A stretch of 64,000 bases of DNA from a virus: IMG/VR virus record IMGVR_UViG_3300042298_003052, positions 1 through 64,000 of that record. One strand, 5' to 3'. Made by a program: the position numbers and the translations under genes. Shown here piece by piece: positions 32,012-39,697 of the stretch (position 1 is its first letter; each line of letters opens with the position of its first letter). A model generated the notes under the pieces. It searched no databases and was not told the origin of the DNA. It was given only the letters and a program-made list of their open reading frames with translations.

Positions 32012-34185
32012 AAGCGTTCTTTCAACCTCGTATTACGTTTATTAACATAATTGTTTCTAACGGCTTTTTTAATAGCCTCTTCCTCGCCCACTAGAACGAT
32101 GAGTTTCTTCGCCCTAGTCCATCCAGTATACAACAAATTGCGTATCAACATAATGTGATGAGATGTGGTTACAGGTATGACCACGACAGGAAACTCAGAT
32201 CCTTGTGAACTGTGAATAGATATCGCATAAGCTAACTGCATATCACCACGTTCGTTATCATCAATAACAACCAATCGTCCTTCTTCAGGATTGGAAATGT
32301 CAGGAAATTTACAAGTCATCTCGTTTTCGGTAGTATCTATATATTCGATAGTACCGATCTCACCATTGAAAATTGATTTATCGTAATTATTAGATCGCTG
32401 AATAATGCGATCGCCTGATCTAAAACCTTTAAGTTCTTTCCCATTAGGATTCCAAAGATCTTGGATACGTTTGTTTAATTCTTGTGTACCATATTCTCCT
32501 TTGTGCATAGGAGACAAAACCTGTATATCATCTTTTTTCCAATTCAATTCAGGTAACTTTACATCCAATAACCATTGGATTGCGACAGGTATTGTCTCTT
32601 TAGGACACTTGATAAACAACGAATCACTATATGGAACGGTGGTACTTCGTCCTATTGATTCTAACTCAGGGACTTTACCAGCGTTGATACTTAGCGCACC
32701 ATCAATTATCTTACTATCAGCGGATTGTCTAAACACCTCAGTCAATCTGATAACAGGAACCGCTTTAGAGTTTATAAGATCCCGAAGAACGTTACCAGCA
32801 CCAACAGAAGGTAATTGATCAACATCACCAATAAGAACGACATTGGCGTATCGTGGTACAGATTCCATTAACGAATGAAACAATTTAATATCCACCATAG
32901 AAGCTTCGTCTAACAGCAAGACATCAAGTTCTAAAGGATTGTCTCTATTATGAACAAAATTACTACCGTTCCATCCTAAAAGTCTATGAATTGTAGTAGC
33001 ATCAATACCTGTTACTTCCTTAATTCGCATCGCTGCTTTAGCGGCCAAGGCACAAGCTTTAATTCGTAGTCCGCGACTGTGGAAGTATTGAATGATCGCG
33101 TTAGAGGTGTGCGTCTTACCTGATCCAGGACCACCTGTAAGGATCATAAAATTACAAGATGCTGCCGTTCTAATTGCTTGTCGTTGAGCTTTAGCAAGAG
33201 GTCTATTAGGGTCTTCAAATCTATCGATCCAAAGATCGATATCTACGGGAGGATCTCTGAATTCACCTACCATTTGTCTTATAAAATCGGCTGTTTCCGC
33301 TTCGGCTAAATACATAGGCCAACGATAAACAGCATCATCTTCAACATGTAACTGTTGACTATGACGAACGCTAGCTTTATTAAGATCTTTTATAACTTTC
33401 TGTATATCCTCTGGTTTTGGACTATAACCAGGTAGACGGATAAGATCGCATACTTTACTACAAAGCTCATCCATCATTAAAAAACAATGTCCTCCCCTTT
33501 GAGAAGCTTGTCTTAACTCTTCGTGTATACCGGCACTTAAACGAATAAAAGAATCGTTTTCTATTCCAAGTCCTCTGGCTAACTCATCAGATCGTTTGAA
33601 ACCAAAACCTCTTACAGAAGAAGAAAGGATATAAGGATTAGATTTTATTTCATGGATAGAATTATCTCCATACTGGTTATAGATGTTTTTCGCGTATCCA
33701 GCAGACACTCCAATACTATGTAGGAATTGGATAAGAATTCGCATTCCTTTTTTCTTACCATGATCTTCAAGAATTTTTTTCAAACTCTTTGGTCCAATTC
33801 CCTTAACCTCTATAAGGCGATCTGGTTCGTTGTCTAGAATATCAAATACGTCTTCACCAAAATGATCGTATAAAGCAATACCTTTACTACCACCTAGACC
33901 TTTAACACTTTGTAAGTATGCGATCGCAGCTTCTCTAGAAGTGGGTTCAGGTAGTGTATAACTAGAAAACTTAAACTGTCTACCATATTTTTTATGTTCT
34001 ATCCAATCCCCTATTAGACGAACAGGGCTATCTACTATAGGGTCTGGCATCGTACCTACAGCGATGAAATCCTCAAAATTATTTGGATCTCCGACCTTCA
34101 AGATCGCGTATCCATTTTCATCGTTATAAAATATTACGGAGTATATAACTACGTCAAAGGTGTTCACTATGCTTTCCTTTTCCAA
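32005..34185 (-). CDS. RecD2-like ATP-dependent DNA helicase
   Basis: A 726-residue superfamily 1B helicase that unwinds DNA 5' to 3'. Residues 1-100 are the OB-like start of RecD2, then a helix-hairpin-helix region (LIEVKGIGPKSLKKI, near 120). Motor motifs: MILTGGPGSGKTHT (Walker A, near 350), LLLDEASMVD (Walker B), VLIGDVDQLPSVGAGNVLRD, QVLSPMHKGEYG, and SIHSSQGSEFPVVV with LLYTGWTRAKK at the C-terminus. RecD2 types act alone in repair or recombination rather than in RecBCD. In a phage it may clear forks or process ends. Length is normal for the family. Confidence 0.85.
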   Translation of the reverse strand: MEKESIVNTFDVVIYSVIFYNDENGYAILKVGDPNNFEDFIAVGTMPDPIVDSPVRLIGDWIEHKKYGRQFKFSSYTLPEPTSREAAIAYLQSVKGLGGSKGIALYDHFGEDVFDILDNEPDRLIEVKGIGPKSLKKILEDHGKKKGMRILIQFLHSIGVSAGYAKNIYNQYGDNSIHEIKSNPYILSSSVRGFGFKRSDELARGLGIENDSFIRLSAGIHEELRQASQRGGHCFLMMDELCSKVCDLIRLPGYSPKPEDIQKVIKDLNKASVRHSQQLHVEDDAVYRWPMYLAEAETADFIRQMVGEFRDPPVDIDLWIDRFEDPNRPLAKAQRQAIRTAASCNFMILTGGPGSGKTHTSNAIIQYFHSRGLRIKACALAAKAAMRIKEVTGIDATTIHRLLGWNGSNFVHNRDNPLELDVLLLDEASMVDIKLFHSLMESVPRYANVVLIGDVDQLPSVGAGNVLRDLINSKAVPVIRLTEVFRQSADSKIIDGALSINAGKVPELESIGRSTTVPYSDSLFIKCPKETIPVAIQWLLDVKLPELNWKKDDIQVLSPMHKGEYGTQELNKRIQDLWNPNGKELKGFRSGDRIIQRSNNYDKSIFNGEIGTIEYIDTTENEMTCKFPDISNPEEGRLVVIDDNERGDMQLAYAISIHSSQGSEFPVVVIPVTTSHHIMLIRNLLYTGWTRAKKLIVLVGEEEAIKKAVRNNYVNKRNTRLKERLC

Positions 34186-34204
34186 AGTGTTATTTAAGTT
34201 TTTA

Positions 34205-34238
34205 AAGCGAGGATCACTATATTTAGCGATCCTCGCTT
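34205..34238. other. Perfect 11-bp stem hairpin after the SSB-like gene
   Basis: AAGCGAGGATC (34205-34215) and GATCCTCGCTT (34228-34238) pair exactly around 12 bases, 20 bp downstream of the SSB-like stop and upstream of the RecD2-like start. The following minus-strand bases are TTTAAAAAC, a poor T-run, so it may be an mRNA-stabilising or attenuating hairpin rather than a full terminator. Confidence 0.55.
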
Positions 34239-34257
34239 GCGCGATCTATCCCGTTAT

Positions 34258-35445
34258 TTAGAATGGGATGTCGTCGTAACTTTTGGGTTCTTCATCTGCT
34301 TTAGGAGCAGCAGACTTAGTGGGTTCAATTAGACTCACCGTATCTTGAGAACCAGAGATCATGGCACCAATCTTTTGTACAGTTTGTACAAGAATAGGAC
34401 TGACGTTTTCTGGTACACCATTAACGATAAAATCTACGTCCATGAGATGCTGAACTTCTTTACTACCGATCTTCCCAGGTTGTAAGTTGGCTACGTTATT
34501 ATTCTGTAGATTCACAATAAATTCAGGGAATGTCGTGGTCACACTATTACCATTCATATCAACATATTTGACATGATGTTTTGACATTCTTAAACAAAGA
34601 GAACCGTTCTGAGCCTTCATGCGATAGAATATCAGATTTTTCTCTAAACGGGATTGTAGAGCTTTAGTTCGACTAGAAACGATTCCCAAATCTGCGATGG
34701 TAATATTCCATGAAACGAATTCTTTACCATCATAAGGAAGCTTTTTAGGATCACCGATGTCAGTTACCAAATAATCACCAACCGGTAACATTCTCATATC
34801 ATAGAATTTACCACCCCCTTTAGGGACGGTGGACATGTAGTCACAAATGTTACCATCTTCTAAAGCTGCTGCAAGTAGAGCTTCGGAGACTTTCACCTCT
34901 CTATCTAAAATGAGAGGGATATAGAGCAGTTCTTGATTTCCTTTTACCTTTGGATCACGAAGCTTAGCTGTAACGCTAAGAATCACATTATCATTATCAT
35001 CTTTAAGAACCTTCCCTTCAGAATTGGTTCGCGGAGTAACATCTACTGGGCCACGAAGGCTGCCAACGACAAGTCTACTTTCGCTTAGAGAAGCTTTATA
35101 AAGTGTTCGTCCTACACGTAAAACAAATTGGTCTTCATCAGTCTTATAAAAACACGGTCCATACAAACGATCAATAATCCCGTTTTCCATGTGATAGGAA
35201 AGCACTTCGGGATCGCTTTCGTCAGAATCACCAAGACGATCGCCTTCAATAGCATTTAGAAAAACTTCTACATTTTCTACAGAATTAAACACATCTGGCA
35301 TATCCTTTTCGGTAATGCCGTATTGATCCTTTAAGCACTTTACATGATTTTTTAGATCGGCCAAGGTAATGTTGTTCCATCCGTTCTGATGATGGTCAAC
35401 TTCCATGTCCGATACAAAACGAAACGTGGATAGATCAAAGTTCAT
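34258..35445 (-). CDS. Putative single-stranded-DNA-binding protein with SSB-type acidic tip
   Basis: A 395-residue protein starting at the ATG at 35445 behind AAAGGAAC; a longer upstream frame lies opposite another gene and is not used. The last residues, SYDDIPF after an Ala/Lys/Glu-rich flexible tail, match the C-terminal tip of bacterial SSB (DDIPF), which recruits other replication proteins. The body (VLRVGRTLYKASLSESRLVVGS; EFVSWNITIADLGIVSS) is beta-rich and could hold OB folds, but no clear SSB motif is seen and it is twice the usual SSB length. It is upstream of RecD2-like helicase in the same operon. SSB function is inferred from the tip and the context. Confidence 0.6.
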   Translation of the reverse strand: MNFDLSTFRFVSDMEVDHHQNGWNNITLADLKNHVKCLKDQYGITEKDMPDVFNSVENVEVFLNAIEGDRLGDSDESDPEVLSYHMENGIIDRLYGPCFYKTDEDQFVLRVGRTLYKASLSESRLVVGSLRGPVDVTPRTNSEGKVLKDDNDNVILSVTAKLRDPKVKGNQELLYIPLILDREVKVSEALLAAALEDGNICDYMSTVPKGGGKFYDMRMLPVGDYLVTDIGDPKKLPYDGKEFVSWNITIADLGIVSSRTKALQSRLEKNLIFYRMKAQNGSLCLRMSKHHVKYVDMNGNSVTTTFPEFIVNLQNNNVANLQPGKIGSKEVQHLMDVDFIVNGVPENVSPILVQTVQKIGAMISGSQDTVSLIEPTKSAAPKADEEPKSYDDIPF

Positions 35446-35538
35446 ATTTTGTTCCTTTCCCATTGAGGGAGTTTTTTGGATGATTTTTAGACTAGCGTGT
35501 ATTCCTTCAGCTTGGGCTTTAAGAACCACACCAATCAG

Positions 35539-35544
35539 TATAAT
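35539..35544 (+). promoter_or_regulatory. -10 box for the regulator gene
   Basis: TATAAT about 28 bases before the ATG at 35573. No good -35 at standard spacing; the 127-bp gap also contains the leftward start of the SSB-like gene. Confidence 0.35.
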
Positions 35545-35572
35545 ACAGATATCCAATATTGTGTAGTATCTT

Positions 35573-36043
35573 ATGACTAGACTAACCCTTAGAATGTTGA
35601 GAAAGAGGGAACAGGATCGTTTGGCTCCTAAGAAACTACCTATAGCAGAGATAGCTCGTGTTGTGGGAGTGCATCCAAGTACCTGGTATAACTGGGAGCG
35701 ATCGCACTTTAAGGATCCTGGTTTTAAGGCTGGACAGAAGATCATAGAGATCCTTAACTGTACAGCACAGGAACTATACGAAGCGATCGACCCTACAGAA
35801 AAATACACCAAGGATTTTGAATACAACGGAGAGACTTATATTCGATGTACTCTATTAGTACAGTTGCCCGTATTTGAGCTAATAGAGGCATGGACAGCCT
35901 ATGTAGAGTACATTGGTACCTACACTAATAAAGAGATCGAACCCAGACGTAAAGGTAAAGGAGTAGAGCTTGCTGTAGCACAGGCCGCAGCTCTATCTAC
36001 AGAGTTTGGGGACTTTTACGAACACTTTGTTAAAGATCGCTGA
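35573..36043 (+). CDS. Helix-turn-helix regulator (Cro/C1-like)
   Basis: A 156-residue protein. MLRKREQDRLAPKKLPIAEIARVVGVHPSTWYNWERSHF contains the XRE-type helix-turn-helix (residues about 22-45, AEIARVVGVHPSTWYNWE), a style common in cyanobacterial phage and plasmid proteins. Its start faces the SSB-like gene's start, so it is likely to control both directions. No strong ribosome site. The C-terminal half has no recognised domain. Followed by a terminator. Confidence 0.7.
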   Translation: MTRLTLRMLRKREQDRLAPKKLPIAEIARVVGVHPSTWYNWERSHFKDPGFKAGQKIIEILNCTAQELYEAIDPTEKYTKDFEYNGETYIRCTLLVQLPVFELIEAWTAYVEYIGTYTNKEIEPRRKGKGVELAVAQAAALSTEFGDFYEHFVKDR

Positions 36044-36099
36044 TTAAGGTAGCGATCGTCCCTCCTTCTCTATCGATTTAAGCTATAGTTTTGATCAAG

Positions 36100-36119
36100 C
36101 GTTCCGTTAGGAGCGTTTT
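36100..36119 (+). terminator. Short hairpin terminator after the regulator
   Basis: CGTTCC-GTTA-GGAGCG (one G-T pair) followed by TTTT. It would end the regulator transcript 57 bases after the stop and separate it from the replication operon. Confidence 0.45.
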
Positions 36120-36147
36120 GTTTCTGTACCTATTGAAAGAGGATTCC

Positions 36148-37425
36148 ATGAATAAATTACTAATTGACGAATATCCAATGATGGTATTACCTTCTCTATC
36201 CAACAAGATTGGATTAGAAGCGGCGATCGTACTACAGCAGATCAACTACTGGTTACGACTCAACCAAGAAGCAGAACGTACTGACACGTTCAAAGACGGG
36301 CATTGGTGGATACTTAACACGATTGAGGAATGGCAAGCTAAACAGTTTACATGGTGGTCGGTATCCACTGTTAAACGGATCCTATCGAGTCTAGAAAATA
36401 TGGGTCTTGTGATCAGTGGGAGATTCAACAAGAATCCATACGACCATACGAAAGCTTACACAATCAACTACACCGCCGTTGAGAGACTATCTCTACTGGA
36501 TATCTCATGTGTAACTAAGACTAGAACAGAGATCATAGAAGCCGTAAAAAATTTTTGCTTCGGTGAATCCAATTTGACCCAATCGATTGGTTCAGATAGA
36601 GATCATCGATCAGGTCAAATTGACCCAATCGAAGAGGTCAGTCTGAAACCTTCGGAAGGACCAGTTTGGTCCGATCTTCTATATTCTAAAAAGACTAAAG
36701 AGAATATATATACTGAAGACGCCCCTGACGGGGCATTATCCACATCTGATAGCGATCCTTCTTTATCCACGAATGTTGAACGATCTTCGTCTACTGAGAT
36801 CACATCAGTGGATCTTCTGATGAAACAGATGGTGGATCTTTATAATGAAACTCCCCCTTGTTGGAGCAATGTAAGGATCCTTGACGACGATCGTAAGAAG
36901 AAATTGCGATCGTTTATAAAGAAACATGGTGATGACGCGATCAAGATATGGACAAATGCGATCTCCTTCATTAAGATAGATCCATGGTGGAGTAGTCCAG
37001 TAGACCCTAGAACTAACACTCCCAAGAAACACGCATTTGAAACCCTTTTTACAAAATCCCATCTGATTGAGTTCAATGATAAATACTTAGCTAGTAACTC
37101 CTGTACTGGCGACTCTTCTGAAGGTGGTGAGAAGATGGATCCGCGTCTGGTGAGGATGCTGGACGATATCGATTTGATGGATCCAAACGATCCAAACGAT
37201 TTTGGTTACAAGATGATCTCTTTGGTTAACAAATATGTTAGAAATTTCCATACGAATAGCAACGAAGAAAGCTGTAATACGTTTAAGCAATTGGATCAAC
37301 ATGAATTACATCCCTTTGTTCAGGACAAAACTGGTGTTACGCTATATCAGGAGTTAAGTAGTAACGATAGACCTCGTTACGCTAAATTCTTGATCAAACT
37401 ATTGTTCAAAAAGGAAATTGTCTAG
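36148..37425 (+). CDS. Replication initiator, lambda-O-like, with an intragenic origin
   Basis: A 425-residue protein using the ATG at 36148 behind AGAGGA. Residues 1-115 are a winged-helix DNA-binding part (LPSLSNKIGLEAAIVLQQINYWL, then WWSVSTVKRILSSLENMGLV) as in phage O-type initiators. Residues about 135-225 form a Ser/Asp/Glu-rich disordered linker. Residues about 240-425 form a helical C-terminal part (KKKLRSFIKKHGDDAIKIW), which in this family contacts the helicase. The linker DNA holds iterons and DnaA-like boxes. The stop overlaps the GTG of the primase-helicase gene (TAGTG), coupling initiator and helicase. The O-like call is by layout rather than by close similarity. Confidence 0.75.
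   Translation: MNKLLIDEYPMMVLPSLSNKIGLEAAIVLQQINYWLRLNQEAERTDTFKDGHWWILNTIEEWQAKQFTWWSVSTVKRILSSLENMGLVISGRFNKNPYDHTKAYTINYTAVERLSLLDISCVTKTRTEIIEAVKNFCFGESNLTQSIGSDRDHRSGQIDPIEEVSLKPSEGPVWSDLLYSKKTKENIYTEDAPDGALSTSDSDPSLSTNVERSSSTEITSVDLLMKQMVDLYNETPPCWSNVRILDDDRKKKLRSFIKKHGDDAIKIWTNAISFIKIDPWWSSPVDPRTNTPKKHAFETLFTKSHLIEFNDKYLASNSCTGDSSEGGEKMDPRLVRMLDDIDLMDPNDPNDFGYKMISLVNKYVRNFHTNSNEESCNTFKQLDQHELHPFVQDKTGVTLYQELSSNDRPRYAKFLIKLLFKKEIV
36567..36771. other. Probable replication origin inside the initiator gene
   Basis: Iteron cores at 36576 and 36622 (GACCC) are 46 bp, two 23-bp steps, apart; 36606-36632 matches the 14-kb iteron in 26 of 27 bases. Then 36678-36716 is strongly A+T-rich. DnaA-box-like sequences follow: TTATCCACA (36736-36744, full consensus) and TTATCCACG (36763-36771). 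Just before them is a GCCCC-TGAC-GGGGC hairpin (36721-36734). The order iterons, AT-rich, boxes inside an initiator linker copies the lambda ori plan. Confidence 0.7.
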
Positions 37426-39692
37426 TGCAGAAGCCCTTCTTGTTTGACCATCTCAGCAAATTTTTGACTGCTATTGGATATACAGACGGTGAAGAAGTGA
37501 GGTTGCGATCGTTCTTACCGAAGACCTACGATGATACAAAACCACGCAACCTGATCTTTACGATGCCTCAATATCCGGTTATGACTTTAACCAAGTGGAT
37601 AGATGAAGGTCGTAAAATCTATGTGGTTGTTCACCCTGGTGGAGATGGAGATAAGGACATTACTGCTTGTAGAACGATCTTCTACGAACATGACTATATA
37701 GATGAGTCTACTCTTGAGAAGATGAAAATGCTTCTCCCTGAGGTAGAATTTCCCATTAAACCAATGGAGGAAAAGGAGAAAAAACAGAAGTGGATATTCC
37801 CTAAAGACGCTCAGAAATCCTTCTGGTTAGCGTTAGGACTACCTGAACCTACCGTTCAAGTAGACACGGGTTCCAAATCTATTCACAACTATTGGACTCT
37901 ATCAGAACCCTTAGAAGAATCCCAATGGAGGGCTTTACAGGAGGATTTGATCGCGTTATCAAGTGCGGATCCAGTTAATAAGAATCCATCTAGGATTATG
38001 GCCTTAGCTGGCATGTTGAATGTAACAACTGGTGAACACGCTCGAATTGTAGGAGGTACTGGAAAACCTCATGATTACAATGACTTGCGATCGCTAATTC
38101 CTGTCAGTGAGGTTCGCAAAGGTATTTCTTATGGAGAATTTTGTAAATCTTTTAAGTTTCCGATAAACGATAGTGTACCGTTAATCATTTGTCTGTCTAT
38201 AGAAAATCAGACTAAGATTAAAGAGGGTAGCGATGACTATAGAAACAATGGCGCGTTTTCGCTAGCTTGCGATCTTATAGCAGCATCATATTTTTTAGAA
38301 TCTGAAAACCAACGGTATAGTGGCGATCCTTATGATTTATTTGTGGAATACTGTGAGAAGTGTTCTGACGGTGGCGGTTGGGGGTCTTCTGAATGGGATA
38401 CTGTGTGGCGATCTGCTGAGAAGAAAGATCGCAATACTACATTAGAACCAAAGAATATTATTAATCGTATTAAAACGTGGGTGTGGGAGAACGTTCCTAA
38501 TAAGGATGTATTGAACATCGGTGGAATAGTAAGGAGTTTTGCAGAAAACCAGGTTTCTGTAAATTTAGAAGATATACCGGAGAATGCTACTGATGAACAG
38601 AAACTTATTTTAGGTATAGCCAACTATATAACTCTACGGGATTCTGGTAATACTTTTAAGTTCATCCCTTATCGTCGTAAGCTGATGGACGGGGAAATAA
38701 CAGGAACCCGTCTGTCTTTAGATGAACTGGAAGTTTTAGCAAAACACTTACAACGGGTTAAAGCTAACGATCTATTACATACCAGTGAATTTCTCGCTGA
38801 TGTATATGATGAGATCGATCGCAGAGCTAAAGAAGACAATTTTCATGGATTGATAACTGGATACCATGAAATCGATAATAATACGCAAGGTTTTCAACGT
38901 ACTGATCTTATCGCGGTAGCAGGTAGACCCGGTTTAGGTAAAACGACCTTCGTTCTTAATATTGCGAAAAATATATGCGTTAGAAATAATGTTCCTCTAG
39001 CTTTCTTCAGTTTAGAGATGTCTAGAACCCAGTTAGCTTACAAATTATTGTCTAATGAGACGCAGATCAACTTTTCATCCCTTAGATCGGGAAGGTTAGA
39101 ATCTGATCAATGGGAAAGATTGCATGAGGGTATTATTAAAGTTTCAGAAATGAAATTTTATATAGATGACACTCCTTACATAACCATAGCTGAGGTATTG
39201 GCCAAATCACGTAAACTTAATAGAGAAGTTGGCGGGTTAGGTGCGATCGTCATAGATTATCTACAATTAATGATACAAGGTGACGATCCTACGCGAGAAA
39301 TTGGTAAAATAACAACACAACTAAAAGGACTCGCCCGAGAACTAAACGTCCCTATATTTATTTTATCTCAGTTAAATCGTGGCGTAGAAAGTCGTACTAA
39401 CAAACGACCATCGAATAGTGATTTACGTCAGTCAGGACGTATTGAAGAGGATTGCGACATGATCATAATGTTATATAGGGAAGATTATTATAATTCTTCC
39501 ACTCCTGATAAAGGAAAGACGGAAGTTTTGATCACTAAACATCGTAATGGTCCTACAGGTATGTTTGAACTGATGTTTACACCAGAAACATCTTTATTTG
39601 AAAATCTCCCTGGATCTTTTGTTGTTAAACCTAAAACCAAATCAGAATCTCAAAAAACTGAAGACGACAAAATACAAGAAATAAACTTTTAA
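37425..39692 (+). CDS. Primase-like and DnaB-type helicase fusion
   Basis: A 755-residue replicative helicase starting with GTG at 37425. Residues 1-250 resemble an AEP-type primase or primase-like domain (KIYVVVHPGGDGDKDI, VDTGSKSIHNYWTL, NPSRIMALAGMLN). Residues about 460-740 are a DnaB/RecA-type motor: GYHEIDNNTQGFQRTDLIAV, AGRPGLGKTTF (Walker A), AFFSLEMSR, IDYLQLM (Walker B), ILSQLNRGVESR and IEEDCDMIIMLYRED. This single protein could unwind and prime at the fork, like T7 gp4 but with a different primase. It follows the initiator in one operon. Confidence 0.8.
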   Translation: MQKPFLFDHLSKFLTAIGYTDGEEVRLRSFLPKTYDDTKPRNLIFTMPQYPVMTLTKWIDEGRKIYVVVHPGGDGDKDITACRTIFYEHDYIDESTLEKMKMLLPEVEFPIKPMEEKEKKQKWIFPKDAQKSFWLALGLPEPTVQVDTGSKSIHNYWTLSEPLEESQWRALQEDLIALSSADPVNKNPSRIMALAGMLNVTTGEHARIVGGTGKPHDYNDLRSLIPVSEVRKGISYGEFCKSFKFPINDSVPLIICLSIENQTKIKEGSDDYRNNGAFSLACDLIAASYFLESENQRYSGDPYDLFVEYCEKCSDGGGWGSSEWDTVWRSAEKKDRNTTLEPKNIINRIKTWVWENVPNKDVLNIGGIVRSFAENQVSVNLEDIPENATDEQKLILGIANYITLRDSGNTFKFIPYRRKLMDGEITGTRLSLDELEVLAKHLQRVKANDLLHTSEFLADVYDEIDRRAKEDNFHGLITGYHEIDNNTQGFQRTDLIAVAGRPGLGKTTFVLNIAKNICVRNNVPLAFFSLEMSRTQLAYKLLSNETQINFSSLRSGRLESDQWERLHEGIIKVSEMKFYIDDTPYITIAEVLAKSRKLNREVGGLGAIVIDYLQLMIQGDDPTREIGKITTQLKGLARELNVPIFILSQLNRGVESRTNKRPSNSDLRQSGRIEEDCDMIIMLYREDYYNSSTPDKGKTEVLITKHRNGPTGMFELMFTPETSLFENLPGSFVVKPKTKSESQKTEDDKIQEINF

Positions 39693-39697
39693 TAACC

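Noticed and set aside
35446-35826. Longer N-terminus for the SSB-like protein
   Set aside because: The extra 127 codons lie opposite the helix-turn-helix gene and lack a ribosome site, while the ATG at 35445 has AAAGGAAC directly upstream.
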